Positions 17,903 through 26,560 of a stretch of 64,000 nucleotides of DNA are shown here, one piece after another (the stretch's first letter is position 1; every line of letters starts with the position of its first letter). Made by a program: the position numbers and the translations under genes. The stretch comes from Terrimonas ferruginea DSM 30193 (lineage in GTDB: Bacteria > Bacteroidota > Bacteroidia > Chitinophagales > Chitinophagaceae). The DNA lies in NCBI RefSeq assembly GCF_000425585.1, contig NZ_AUDS01000010.1, forward strand, positions 235,973 through 299,972, in the 5' to 3' direction. The notes below the pieces were generated by a model that was not told the DNA's origin, made no database searches, and was given only the letters and a program-made list of their open reading frames with translations.

Positions 17903-17924
17903 TGGTTCGTGTATTCACGAACCA
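17903..17924. repeat. GGTTCGTG palindrome, copy 4
   Basis: The 9-nt arms TGGTTCGTG and CACGAACCA surround the loop TATT. Confidence 0.85.
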
Positions 17925-18026
17925 ACTGTAAGGTCTTCGCGTCGCAGCTTGCCGGGGATTTTTCCGGTATTTGAACATCTTTCGAATTGCGCAATCTTGC
18001 TATGCTTTTCTTTGAAAAAAAATAAG

Positions 18027-18257
18027 ATGCTCAACTACAAAGTAGTGCCTTATGTAGGCAATATTTCGGTCAAACAGTCTTCACATGACGCGGCTATGGC
18101 TATTGAAAGTATTATCAATGATTACTCCCGCCATGGCTGGTCTTTTGTCTCGATCGATCGTTTGGAAACGGCAGTCAATGATCCCGGATGCTTTGGGATC
18201 AATGCGCAAAAGACCACCAGTTTCATTCAATTGATAATTTTCAGCCGTGCCGAATGA
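18027..18257 (+). CDS. DUF4177-like small protein
   Basis: A 76-residue protein with the pattern of DUF4177: an initial YKVVPY strand, a central helix and the GWSFVSID strand. The function of the family is unknown. I chose the ATG at 18027 because the upstream 26 codons do not resemble the family and a near-consensus -7 box (TTTCTTTG) ends 13 nt before it. Its stop codon overlaps the next ATG (ATGA). Confidence 0.65.
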   Translation: MLNYKVVPYVGNISVKQSSHDAAMAIESIINDYSRHGWSFVSIDRLETAVNDPGCFGINAQKTTSFIQLIIFSRAE

Positions 18258-18514
18258 AATGGGTACTCTTGCTAAGTATTCGTATTTACTGGCTCATTCC
18301 TGCAAGCAAAAGACGAAGCTGTCTGTTTAAAGAAAGTTGCAGCCGATACGTTTACCGCATTACATTGAAGTACGGATATAAATGTGGCATCAACAGCCTT
18401 AAGCTGAGACGTAAACAATGTTGTGCCGGATTTTCTGTATTAAACGAAGGGAAAGTCAGGTTGACAGATGGTAGTGTGATCGATATTGACCTGACAAAGC
18501 TGGTGAACAGGTGA
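18254..18514 (+). CDS. yidD: YidD-like membrane protein insertion factor
   Basis: An 86-residue protein related to YidD, a small membrane-associated factor thought to help membrane-protein insertion. The family pattern is recognisable: IRIYWLIPASKRRSC, then ESCSRYVYRITLKYG (compare PTCSEYALEALRRHG), and a terminal basic/Cys region (KLRRKQCC). It is not next to rnpA/rpmH/yidC, the usual site, but overlaps the DUF4177-like gene by one ATGA. It may therefore be a divergent paralogue. Confidence 0.7.
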   Translation: MKWVLLLSIRIYWLIPASKRRSCLFKESCSRYVYRITLKYGYKCGINSLKLRRKQCCAGFSVLNEGKVRLTDGSVIDIDLTKLVNR

Positions 18515-18590
18515 ATAAGTCAATAAGGCAATAAGTGAATAAGTTAATAGAATACCTTAGCCCCTACGCCTTAGCCCGAAGTATCGGGCC
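18515..18590. repeat. Convergent intergenic word repeats with hairpin
   Basis: 18517-18548 carries AATAAGTCAATAAGGCAAT-type words. GCCCGA-AGTA-TCGGGC (18574-18589) is a hairpin, flanked by CCTTAGCCCCTACGCCTTAG words. The same hairpin type occurs at 13880 and 43878. Confidence 0.65.
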
Positions 18591-19130
18591 TTACTCCTTA
18601 ATCCTTAGTCCTTCCACTTCCTTCAGATTTGCTTTCACCTCATCTATCAGCGGTTTCCAGCGCGGATCGGATTGCAGGGGCTTTAGTAATTCCGAGCCTT
18701 CAAGGTGATAAGGATTATAATATTTCCCACCGGTTACCACCCGTTTTAATTCGGCAAAGGCACTGTCCCGCTGACCCAGTGCGGCATACGCTTCTGCCAC
18801 ATTAAAACGGTGACGCACCCGCCCGAGGTTATTGTTTAGTTTGAATGCGAGCGAGTAGACCGATATAGCAGCGGCATATTGTTTTTTTAGAAAAAAAGTA
18901 TCGGCAATGCCTGCCAGCGGAGCATAACAGCTACTACAGGAGTCTCCGGTAATAGTGCGCTTGAACAAGATCTTCCCGGTTTCCCTGTCACGAAGCTCGA
19001 AGTCGCGCGGTCCTTTTGTATTCGTTGAAAAATTATAGTAGATATCATTCTTTACTACTTGCGTAGTGTCCTGCGCATGCAGATTTTGCAGGAGAAAAAG
19101 CGTTGATAATAGGAGTGCGATTTTTTTCAT
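18591..19130 (-). CDS. Secreted TPR-type protein
   Basis: A 179-residue exported protein with a signal peptide (MKKIALLLSTLFLL, cleavage near LHAQ). The C-terminal half has two helix-turn-helix units like tetratricopeptide repeats (QYAAAISVYSLAFKLN, then FNVAEAYAALGQRDSAFAELKRV), ending with the TPR end-of-group pattern. A CSSC pair (about residue 64) is conspicuous. I chose the ATG at 19130, since a longer frame to 19316 would run through the divergent kinase gene. Function unknown. Confidence 0.75.
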   Translation of the reverse strand: MKKIALLLSTLFLLQNLHAQDTTQVVKNDIYYNFSTNTKGPRDFELRDRETGKILFKRTITGDSCSSCYAPLAGIADTFFLKKQYAAAISVYSLAFKLNNNLGRVRHRFNVAEAYAALGQRDSAFAELKRVVTGGKYYNPYHLEGSELLKPLQSDPRWKPLIDEVKANLKEVEGLRIKE

Positions 19131-19164
19131 CGGTAACCGGTTTTTAAAGTTGTATTTTGCTGTC

Positions 19165-21306
19165 ATGAGCCCCGTTTCCCGAAACCTGCTGCTTTTCTTT
19201 TTACTTTTTTCTTTTCTTACGGTAAAAGCCGGCGGCCCGGATCTGCGGAAACGCGTGCAATTGCTTGTCCGCGAACCGTCAACACCCAAACAGGACAGCC
19301 TGCTGCAATTAGCCATCGACGAAGCGCAAAAAACGGGCCGCGACGATTACCGGATGCGACTTTATCACCTGTGGTCGTTTATGAAAGTGCAGCAATCCGA
19401 TTATGCCAGGGGTATTGCTTATGCTAAAACGGCCGTGGATATTGGTTTTTCGTCTCCCCAACTTAAAAATGATGTGTCATTCCGGGATGCGCTTGTTCAA
19501 CTCGTACTTGCTTACGGTTATATGGGAAAGGCAGACAGTTCCTGGTATTGGATAGACTACGCTATTCCGCTATGCCGCGACCGCGATCCTTTCAACCACT
19601 CTTTGTTGTTATCCCTCAGCGGTGTTCGCGAGTCGGAACGCGGACGGATGCGCGAATCAGGTAATTGTTTTGACCAGGCCATTGCGTTAGCCAAAAAAAC
19701 GCCCAACCCGCACGATGATGTGATGGCTTTGTTCAATAAGGCCGAACTATTGCTTTCGCAAGGCGACTGGGGCGGTGCGCTTTCCGTAGCCACTTCTTTC
19801 CAGGACAGGTTAGACGATCCTGCTCTCGGTAGCGTACCCGAAGATCCGGTTGTTCGGATGCCTTTTATGTTTCGCAACGCCAAACACAGCTTGTACCGGA
19901 CACTGGCCATGGCTTATTTCAATTTATCCGATATAGATGATGCCTGCTATTATCAATCGAAAATCGTAGATGCTTACAAGGCGCGGGAGAACTATCGCTA
20001 TTTGCCCTATGTCTGGTGCGACCTCGCGGAAATGGAAACCTTCCGCAGCCCGGTTGATAAAGTAAAACATATTTATGACAGCTGCCGGCAGCTCATCAAA
20101 GACTATGCAGGCAGTAATGAAATCCCTTTTCATTCATTTTACTATACCGGCGGATGGCTTGCCGAAAAGGAAGGCCGCTACGGGGAAGCGGTGGAATTAT
20201 ACACCCGGGCCTCCGAACAACCCGCTTCGCAAATCTCTATTTCCGTCCCAGCTATTTTACGCGTGTATGCAACAACAGGCAATTATGTTGCAGCCGATTC
20301 GCTGATCCGCCATGTTAATTCGAGCGCCAAAGCAAAGGATGCATTTTTCCGGATATTGTTTTTCAAGGAGCAGGCGGCACTGTTGGAAAAAAGAGGACAA
20401 CATGCACCGGCCCGCGACAGGTGGCTGGACTATTACCGGCTCCGTGATTCCCTGCACAATGCTGCGCGCTATTATATGGTACTGGAAGTGGAGCGTAAAT
20501 TTTATACGAAAGAAAAAGAAAAGGAATTAAATACGGCTATTGCCGGGCAGGAAGGACAGAAGCGATTGCTGCAGCAACGCAGACGAACGATTATCCTGCT
20601 GCTCGCCGGAGCCGCGCTTTTAACGGGACTTTGTTTTTTACTCTACCGTTTTTATCGCGCACGTAAAATACAGGCCCAATTGCTCGCGAAAAAAAATCAA
20701 CAGGTGGAAACGCTGGTGCGCGAACTGCATCACCGCGTAAAAAATAATCTGCAGGTGGTATCGAGCCTGATGGCTTTACAGGTGAGCCGCCTCGACGACG
20801 ACAATGCACGCAAGGCATTGGAAGAAGGCCGCTCGCGTGTGGATGCCATGGCGCTCATTCACCAGAAATTATACATGGATGAGGAACTGGCTGCAGTTGA
20901 CATGCAGGTGTACCTGCAAACGCTGACCACCATGCTCGCCGGCTCTTACGGATATGCCAATGAAAATGTTTCCATCAACGTAGCGTTGAACCAACCGTTG
21001 CTCGACGTGGATCAGGCGATGCCGCTGGGTTTGATGATAAATGAATTGTTGTCCAATGCTTTCAAGCACAGCTTTCCCGTTACTGCTGATCCGCATGTAC
21101 AACTCAGTCTTACGGAAGAGAATGACAGGCTCATACTTCGCATAGCTGACAATGGTCCGGGTGTGGCCGATGTAGCGGTTTTGGAGAAAAGCAATTCATT
21201 CGGTTTCAAACTCATCCGCCTGCTCACCATGCAACTGAATGGCACGATGCAGATCGCCGTTGCAAATGGTTTGATTTTTACGATTGAGATGGAACGGCCG
21301 GCATAA
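19165..21306 (+). CDS. TPR-containing sensor histidine kinase (HisKA_2)
   Basis: A sensor kinase of about 713 residues. A signal peptide (about 1-22) precedes a periplasmic region of TPR-like helices (about 30-440), a coiled stretch, one membrane helix (about 475-497) and a cytoplasmic kinase. The phosphorylation motif ELHHRVKNN is at 520-528 (HisKA_2 class), and the ATPase domain has NELLSNAFKH, DNGPG and the SFGFKL G2-like box. I chose the ATG at 19165, which begins the signal peptide. No response regulator is adjacent; LytTR-type partners are usual for this class. Confidence 0.88.
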   Translation: MSPVSRNLLLFFLLFSFLTVKAGGPDLRKRVQLLVREPSTPKQDSLLQLAIDEAQKTGRDDYRMRLYHLWSFMKVQQSDYARGIAYAKTAVDIGFSSPQLKNDVSFRDALVQLVLAYGYMGKADSSWYWIDYAIPLCRDRDPFNHSLLLSLSGVRESERGRMRESGNCFDQAIALAKKTPNPHDDVMALFNKAELLLSQGDWGGALSVATSFQDRLDDPALGSVPEDPVVRMPFMFRNAKHSLYRTLAMAYFNLSDIDDACYYQSKIVDAYKARENYRYLPYVWCDLAEMETFRSPVDKVKHIYDSCRQLIKDYAGSNEIPFHSFYYTGGWLAEKEGRYGEAVELYTRASEQPASQISISVPAILRVYATTGNYVAADSLIRHVNSSAKAKDAFFRILFFKEQAALLEKRGQHAPARDRWLDYYRLRDSLHNAARYYMVLEVERKFYTKEKEKELNTAIAGQEGQKRLLQQRRRTIILLLAGAALLTGLCFLLYRFYRARKIQAQLLAKKNQQVETLVRELHHRVKNNLQVVSSLMALQVSRLDDDNARKALEEGRSRVDAMALIHQKLYMDEELAAVDMQVYLQTLTTMLAGSYGYANENVSINVALNQPLLDVDQAMPLGLMINELLSNAFKHSFPVTADPHVQLSLTEENDRLILRIADNGPGVADVAVLEKSNSFGFKLIRLLTMQLNGTMQIAVANGLIFTIEMERPA

Positions 21307-21307
21307 A

Positions 21308-21335
21308 AAAAGGTGTACCATACAGTACACCTTTT
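21308..21335. terminator. Bidirectional intrinsic terminator
   Basis: AAAAGGTGTAC-CATACA-GTACACCTTTT lies between the convergent kinase and nrdA stop codons and has A/T tails on both strands. Confidence 0.88.
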
Positions 21336-21357
21336 ATCCTTGAATAAAATTGATCGA

Positions 21358-23757
21358 TTAAGAACCGCAGCTAATGCAACCGTCCTGCATGGTACATACC
21401 GCACCCTCGACGATTTTGGCTTCTGCTTCGGCTGTGCCACCTTCTACCACGCTCAGGTTGTGCGTGTCGATCAGCGGCTCAACACTTTTGCCACCTTGTT
21501 TTTCTACGGTGAACTGCACGGCCTGGGAAGCTGCTTTGGTACGCAGGTAATACATACCCGTTTTCAGTCCTTTCTTCCAGCCATAGAAGTGCATGGAGGT
21601 CAGTTTGCCGGTAGTAGGAGCATCAACAAACAGGTTGAGTGATTGTGATTGACAGATGAACGCGCCGCGGTCTGCTGCCATGTCGATGATCGCTCTTTGT
21701 TTGATTTCCCAAACGGTTTTGTATACTTCCTTGATCTCTTCGGGAATGCCGTTGATTTTCTGGATAGAACCGTTGTTCGACATGATGGCATTCTTCATTT
21801 CGTCGTTCCAGAGATTCAGCTCCACCAGGTCTTTCAGCAGGTGCTTGTTTACCACTACAAATTCTCCGCTTAATACGCGGCGAACATAGATGTTGGAAGT
21901 GTATGGTTCAAAGCACTCGTTGTTGCCAAGGATCTGTGAAGTAGAAGCAGTAGGCATCGGCGCTACCAGCAGTGAGTTGCGTACACCGTGCTTCAGCACT
22001 TCTGCTTTCAGCGTGTACCAGTCCCAACGAAGGGTAGGTTCTACATCCCACATATCAAACTGGAAGATTCCTTTTGATACAGGTGAGCCTTCGTATGTTT
22101 CGTAAGGCCCTTCTATTTTGGCGAGATCTTTACTTGCAGTCATTGAAGCGAAGTAAATAGTCTCGAAGATTTCTTTGTTCAGTGCGCGGGCTTCATCGCT
22201 TTCGAATGGCATGCGCAGCAGAATGAATACGTCGGCCAGCCCCTGCACGCCCAGTCCGATCGGACGGTGGCGCATGTTGGAGTTCTCTGCTTCTTTTACC
22301 GGGTAGTAGTTGTGATCGATGATCTTGTTCAGGTTCTTCGTTACCTGGTAAGTTACTTCATACAGTTTGTCGTGGTCGAACTTGCCATTGATTACATAAC
22401 GGGGCAATGCCAGGGACGCCAGGTTACAAACCGCAACTTCGTCAGGTGAAGTATATTCAATGATCTCGGTACACAGGTTGGAACTTTTGATCGTACCCAG
22501 ATTCTGCTGGTTGCTCTTGCGGTTGGCAGAGTCTTTATATAGCAGGTAAGGGGTGCCGGTTTCAATTTGTGCGTCCAGTATAGAGAACCAGAGTTCCTGT
22601 GCTTTTACCTTACGGCGTGCGCGGCCTTCTGATTCGTATTGTGCATAAAGTTTTTCAAATTCTTCACCCCAGCACTCGTGCAGTCCGGGTGCTTCGTTGG
22701 GGCAGAACAGGCTCCACTCGCCATCTTCTTCCACGCGTTTCATGAACAGGTCGGGAATCCAGAGAGCATAGAAGAGATCGCGTGCGCGCATTTCTTCTTT
22801 ACCGTGGTTCTTGCGCAGGTCCAGGAATTCATACACATCGGCATGCCATGGCTCGAGGTATACCGCGAAAGCGCCTTTGCGTTTGCCGCCACCCTGGTCT
22901 ACGTAACGCGCTGTGTCATTGTATACACGCAGCATGGGAATGATACCGTTGCTGGTGCCGTTGGTGCCACCGATATAGCTGCCGGTAGCGCGGATGCCGT
23001 GGATAGCCAGGCCGATACCGCCGGCGCTTTGTGAAATTTTTGCTGTTTGTTTCAGGGTGTCATAGATACCGTCGATGCTGTCCTCTTTCATGGTCAGCAG
23101 GAAGCAGCTTGACATCTGGGGTTTAGGCGTACCGGCGTTGAAGAGGGTAGGCGTGGCATGTGTGAACCAGCGTTCGCTCATCAGGTTGTACGTCTTGATA
23201 GCGCTGTCGATATCTGTTTTGTGGATACCGATGGCCACGCGCATGAACATATGCTGCGGGCGTTCAGCGATCTTACCATCGAGTTTCAGCAGGTAAGATT
23301 TTTCGAGAGTTTTGAAACCGAAATAATCGAATCCGTAGTCGCGGTCGTAAATAATGGTAGAGTCGAGCAGTTCGGCATTGTCCTGAACGATCTGCCATAC
23401 ATCGTCGGCGAGCAGCGGCAGGTGTTTGCCTGTTTTGCTGTCGATGCAGTTGTAGAGATTTTCCATGGTAGCGGAAAAGCTCTTGGTTGTGTTCTTGTGC
23501 AGGTTGCTTACGGCGATGCGGCTGGCCAGCAGTGCATAGTCGGGGTGCTTCACGGTGAGTGAAGCGGCCGTTTCTGCCGCCAGGTTGTCCAGTTCGGTGG
23601 TCGTTACGCCGTCATACAATCCTTCGATTACTTTTTTTGCCACGTCCACCGCGCTGACGAAGCGGCGGTCAAGGCTGTAACAAAGTTTTTCAATACGCGC
23701 TGTTATCTTGTCAAATTTGACACTTTCTTTTTTGCCGTCTCTCTTGATTACCTGCAT
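21358..23757 (-). CDS. nrdA: Class Ia ribonucleotide reductase, alpha subunit
   Basis: A 799-residue large subunit that reduces ribonucleoside diphosphates with NrdB. An N-terminal ATP-cone (about 1-90) predicts dATP feedback inhibition. The barrel has the active-site strings MSSCFLL and NLCTEIIEY followed by [10 protein letters not shown], and the radical-transfer tyrosines lie in the C-terminal part. The tail ends in a redox CISC-type pair (C-x2-C before the last two residues), as in eukaryotic-type R1. It is second in the operon, 70 nt after nrdB, and should be under the cobalamin riboswitch. Confidence 0.96.
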   Translation of the reverse strand: MQVIKRDGKKESVKFDKITARIEKLCYSLDRRFVSAVDVAKKVIEGLYDGVTTTELDNLAAETAASLTVKHPDYALLASRIAVSNLHKNTTKSFSATMENLYNCIDSKTGKHLPLLADDVWQIVQDNAELLDSTIIYDRDYGFDYFGFKTLEKSYLLKLDGKIAERPQHMFMRVAIGIHKTDIDSAIKTYNLMSERWFTHATPTLFNAGTPKPQMSSCFLLTMKEDSIDGIYDTLKQTAKISQSAGGIGLAIHGIRATGSYIGGTNGTSNGIIPMLRVYNDTARYVDQGGGKRKGAFAVYLEPWHADVYEFLDLRKNHGKEEMRARDLFYALWIPDLFMKRVEEDGEWSLFCPNEAPGLHECWGEEFEKLYAQYESEGRARRKVKAQELWFSILDAQIETGTPYLLYKDSANRKSNQQNLGTIKSSNLCTEIIEYTSPDEVAVCNLASLALPRYVINGKFDHDKLYEVTYQVTKNLNKIIDHNYYPVKEAENSNMRHRPIGLGVQGLADVFILLRMPFESDEARALNKEIFETIYFASMTASKDLAKIEGPYETYEGSPVSKGIFQFDMWDVEPTLRWDWYTLKAEVLKHGVRNSLLVAPMPTASTSQILGNNECFEPYTSNIYVRRVLSGEFVVVNKHLLKDLVELNLWNDEMKNAIMSNNGSIQKINGIPEEIKEVYKTVWEIKQRAIIDMAADRGAFICQSQSLNLFVDAPTTGKLTSMHFYGWKKGLKTGMYYLRTKAASQAVQFTVEKQGGKSVEPLIDTHNLSVVEGGTAEAEAKIVEGAVCTMQDGCISCGS

Positions 23758-23827
23758 ACTGATATATTTAAATGGTTAGTAGTAAGTCGTAGTTGGTGTT
23801 AGTTTTTTTGTTTTCAGCCCTTGTTCT

Positions 23828-24799
23828 TCAGAAGTCTTCTTCTGTGGAGAAGGATTGACTTTCTTTGGAAGACATGACGCCGGATTTCTGGTAGTCGCCC
23901 ACGCGTTTTTCGAAGAAGTTGGTCTTTCCTTCGAGCGAGATCATTTCCATGAAGTCGAACGGGTTGGTGGCGTTGAACATTTTAGGGTAACCCAGTTCGC
24001 CCAGCCAGCGGTCGGCTACAAACTCAATGTACTGGCTCATCAGGTCGGCATTCATGCCGATGAGTTTCACGGGCAGCGCTTCGGTGATGAATTCTTTTTC
24101 GATCTCCACGGCATTGCCGATGATGGAATACACTTGTTCCTGTGTGAGTTGGTTCTTCAGCATGCTGTAGAGCAGGCAGGCAAACTCGCAATGCAATCCT
24201 TCGTCGCGGCTGATCAGCTCATTGGAAAACGTAAGTCCGGGCATCAGGCCTCTTTTCTTCAACCAGAAAATGGAGCAGAAGCTGCCGCTGAAGAAGATAC
24301 CTTCCACGGCTGCGAAGGCCACCAGTCTTTCGGCGAAACTTCCGTTCTCGATCCAGCGCAGGGCCCACTCGGCTTTCTTTTTCACGGCCGGTACGGTATC
24401 GATGGCATGAAACAGGCGGTCTTTCTCTTTGGGGTCTTTAATATAGGTGTCGATCAGCAGGGCATAGGTTTCAGAATGGATGTTTTCCATCATGATCTGG
24501 AAACCGTAGAAGCAGCGGGCTTCGGGCAGTTGTACTTCACTCATGAAGTTAACAGCCAGGTTTTCGTTTACGATGCCATCGCTGGCAGCGAAGAAGGCAA
24601 GCACATGAGAGATGAAGTGACGTTCGCCGTCATTCAGTGAAGCCCAGTCTTTTGCATCAGCACCCAGGTCGATTTCCTCGGCCGTCCAGAAGCTGGCTTC
24701 GTGTTTTTTATACTGTTCCCAGATTTTGGGATAATTGATGGGAAGAATAACAAAGCGGTCTTTGTTCTCTTTCAGCAAAATTTCGTCCTCATGCTGCAT
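23828..24799 (-). CDS. nrdB: Class Ia ribonucleotide reductase, beta subunit
   Basis: A 323-residue R2 subunit that carries the di-iron/tyrosyl-radical cofactor. The metal helix has E105-x2-H108, and the radical tyrosine is Y112 in IHSETY, equivalent to Y122 of E. coli and Y177 of mouse. The second metal helix pair ([15 protein letters not shown] and [12 protein letters not shown]) is intact, and the C-terminal tail FSTEEDF can dock on NrdA. The sequence is strikingly eukaryote-like, as is usual in Bacteroidota. It is the first gene of the operon. Confidence 0.97.
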   Translation of the reverse strand: MQHEDEILLKENKDRFVILPINYPKIWEQYKKHEASFWTAEEIDLGADAKDWASLNDGERHFISHVLAFFAASDGIVNENLAVNFMSEVQLPEARCFYGFQIMMENIHSETYALLIDTYIKDPKEKDRLFHAIDTVPAVKKKAEWALRWIENGSFAERLVAFAAVEGIFFSGSFCSIFWLKKRGLMPGLTFSNELISRDEGLHCEFACLLYSMLKNQLTQEQVYSIIGNAVEIEKEFITEALPVKLIGMNADLMSQYIEFVADRWLGELGYPKMFNATNPFDFMEMISLEGKTNFFEKRVGDYQKSGVMSSKESQSFSTEEDF

Positions 24800-24931
24800 G
24801 ATAAAAAATATTGTACGGTTATATAATGCGGCACGACAAGAGACAAAGCGTCCTTAAACTCCTTGCGGAGTTTTTTTCGATCGGTCTTTGCCGGCACCTT
24901 ATGATCCGGGAAGGCTCCAGACAAATAATTC
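24800..24931 (-). promoter_or_regulatory. Leader between riboswitch and nrdB
   Basis: About 130 nt on the minus strand separate the aptamer from the nrdB ATG. A 7-bp stem with a GCAA loop (AAACTCC/GGAGTTT, 24856-24873) is present, but no T-tract follows it on the minus strand, so it is not an obvious intrinsic terminator. The expression platform is unresolved. Confidence 0.5.
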
Positions 24932-25108
24932 TGAGTGGCAGGTCTCCTGGCTTGTTTTTCTTGCTTCACACCTTCCCATCCCGGTTTTGAACCGGAACAG
25001 TGGTCTAACGTGCAGCTTTCAGCAGGGGAGCGGGCGCTCCCGGAGTGCTGGAAAACATACAGTTGCCCGTCAGCCCGTGATTCTCACACGGTTCCCTATT
25101 AAGCTTGA
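24932..25108 (-). promoter_or_regulatory. Cobalamin (B12) riboswitch
   Basis: Read on the minus strand, the consensus elements occur in order: TTAATAGGGAA at the 5' end (near 25100), the hairpin GTGTGAGAATCACGGG, GGGCAACTGTA, a GC-rich variable stem, GACCACTG, GGGATGGGAAGG, and the B12 box GCCAGGAGACCTGCC (near 24937-24951). This covers the full aptamer. By position it controls nrdB-nrdA, presumably reducing the class Ia reductase when adenosylcobalamin is plentiful. Confidence 0.95.
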
Positions 25109-25372
25109 TAACAATATGACTCGTTGTTACCAGCGCCAACCCGAATTATTTTCAAGAACTGACGACGAATTTAGCTGCAAAAAGTCCAAAGTCCCACCGA
25201 TAATTATGCACTGAATGTGGATAGTTTTTTTTGCCCCGAAGCAAAGGCATACTGACAGCGGCCTGCCGCCTTTGTCAGCCCCCGGTCAGTTTTCTGATAC
25301 CGTAAAACGCTTTTCTGAAATCGTAACCGAAGCACGGACCGTTGGGTGCATTTTTACAGAAACGAAGCAATT
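25109..25372. other. Intergenic, upstream of riboswitch and DUF6686-like gene
   Basis: No gene is supported. The minus-strand promoter for the riboswitch transcript must lie here; TAAATTCG (near 25170-25180, minus) is only a partial -7 match. No clear plus-strand promoter was found for the next gene. Confidence 0.45.
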
Positions 25373-25708
25373 ATGTGCGCCTATCAAACCCTGTTTCACG
25401 ACGACAATACCGGCTATGTGGTAAGATGTGCGGAGTGCGAAAAGATCCAGCTTGGTTTCGGAAACCTGGTGATGACGTTTGCCCGCGATGATTTTGATGC
25501 GTTTCGCTGGTGGCTGCAGAAAGTGAAGAATGAACAACGCCACGAAAATTCACCTTCACTCCGCTGTATCCTTATTCCTACGCCCTGCGATGGCATGCGG
25601 TTGCTGTTGAGCGCGCGGGAGCTGAACGACTTTGATAAAATGCTCGAAGAGGCAGACAGTGAACTGCGCTCGTTGGAACTGCTCAAATTATTCAATGAGC
25701 GGTCTTAA
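25373..25708 (+). CDS. DUF6686-like small protein
   Basis: A 111-residue cytoplasmic protein that I match from memory to DUF6686, a Bacteroidota family of unknown function. The N-terminus has a C-x2-C knuckle (RCAECEKI) in a strand-rich segment (YVVRCAECEKIQLGFGN), followed by a helical region (DDFDAFRWWLQK) and an acidic/leucine C-terminal helix. I chose the ATG at 25373, which starts the conserved part; the longer frame adds nine residues. A terminator lies about 75 nt after the stop. Confidence 0.65.
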   Translation: MCAYQTLFHDDNTGYVVRCAECEKIQLGFGNLVMTFARDDFDAFRWWLQKVKNEQRHENSPSLRCILIPTPCDGMRLLLSARELNDFDKMLEEADSELRSLELLKLFNERS

Positions 25709-25781
25709 CTAAACACGACGTTATAAATGTGGATATATCGGTGTGTTCCCGCTCCCGGGAAACCACTAAAAACAAAGCAGC

Positions 25782-25811
25782 AGTGTCATCCTCCCGGTGG
25801 CACTTTTTTTA
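25782..25811 (+). terminator. Intrinsic terminator
   Basis: AGTGTCA / TGGCACT form a 7-bp stem with one G-T pair and a C-rich loop, followed by a run of seven T. It lies downstream of the DUF6686-like gene. Confidence 0.75.
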
Positions 25812-25837
25812 TATCCGTATGTGAAAAATTGCTTCCT

Positions 25838-25845
25838 TACTTTTG
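25838..25845 (+). promoter_or_regulatory. -7 box of nitroreductase gene
   Basis: TACTTTTG, an exact match, 17 nt before the ATG at 25863. A longer frame starting at 25797 would begin upstream of this box. Confidence 0.55.
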
Positions 25846-25862
25846 CACGAAATAAGCGATAC

Positions 25863-26441
25863 ATGAGTGCAGAGCAATTCAATGAGCTGGTGCGTAGCCG
25901 CCGCTCCGTTTTCCCCGATCAGTTTGATACCACACGCCGCGTTGATGACGCGATCGTAGAACAAATATTGACCAATGCCATCTGGGCTCCTAACCACGGC
26001 AAAGCAGAACCCTGGCATTTTACTGTTTTCACCGGTGAAGGACTGCAAAAGTTCGCCAACTTTCAGAGTGAGTTGTATAAAGAACTTTCCGGTGAAAATT
26101 TTAAAGAAATCACCTACGGCAAGCTGCAGCAGCATCCGTTGAAAGCGTCGCACATCATTGCCCTGGGCATGAAGCGTACGCCGAATAAAAACATTCCGGA
26201 GATCGAAGACGTGGAAGCCGTGTCTTGTGCGGTGCAGAATATGTATCTGTCTACAACCGCTTACGGCATCGGAGGTTACTGGACTACCGGTGGCATCACG
26301 TATCGCGAGCCGGCTAAAGCATTTTTTGGTCTCGGTGAAGAAGATAAATTATTAGGATTTTTCTATATCGGTCACATAGCCGTGCAGCCAACCGGCGCGA
26401 AGCGTCAGCCGCTGGAGGAGAAAAGTACCTGGGTCCGCTGA
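25863..26441 (+). CDS. Nitroreductase-family oxidoreductase
   Basis: A 192-residue FMN-dependent nitroreductase-type enzyme. RSRRSVFP supplies the N-terminal flavin-phosphate contact, WAPNHGKAEPWHF is the conserved flavin loop of the YdjA-like subgroup, and GIGGYWTTGG is the dimer/flavin segment. It probably reduces nitro or quinone compounds with NAD(P)H; the physiological substrate is unknown. The start at 25863 is set by the family N-terminus and the promoter position. Confidence 0.88.
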   Translation: MSAEQFNELVRSRRSVFPDQFDTTRRVDDAIVEQILTNAIWAPNHGKAEPWHFTVFTGEGLQKFANFQSELYKELSGENFKEITYGKLQQHPLKASHIIALGMKRTPNKNIPEIEDVEAVSCAVQNMYLSTTAYGIGGYWTTGGITYREPAKAFFGLGEEDKLLGFFYIGHIAVQPTGAKRQPLEEKSTWVR

Positions 26442-26449
26442 AGCGGAAT

Positions 26450-26560
26450 TTGACGATTTGATAATTTGAAAATTAGCCGGAACTGCGATCATTAGCGATC
26501 AATCTGAATAGCTTCGATTATCAAACTGTTCCTAACCGATTTTCAAATTTTCAAATTTGC
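26450..26560. repeat. Inverted TTTGATAATTTGAAAA word repeat
   Basis: The left words AATTTGACGATTTGATAATT (26450-26476) and right words GATTTTCAAATTTTCAAATTT (26538-26558, in part) are complementary. The right arm runs directly into the SET-domain reading frame. Confidence 0.7.

Larger units (their letters stand above)
17753..17948. repeat. Divergent intergenic word-repeat region
   Basis: 17761-17816 is a run of AAGGAGTAAGG/AAGGCTTAAGG words, 17860-17900 carries CACGATTGACGATTCAC and CACTTATTGACTTATT words, and two GGTTCGTG palindromes lie within (listed separately). No gene is seen. This copy lies upstream of genes on both sides, so the repeats are not confined to 3' ends. Confidence 0.75.

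Noticed and set aside
24856..24878. Hairpin AAACTCC-TTGC-GGAGTTT followed by a T run, as a terminator
   Set aside because: The T run is on the plus strand, where no gene ends. On the transcribed minus strand the stem is followed by AAGGACG, so it is not an intrinsic terminator of the riboswitch leader.
24772..24969. 65-residue frame in the riboswitch leader
   Set aside because: It overlaps the aptamer's conserved B12 box and the nrdB start; no sign of coding.
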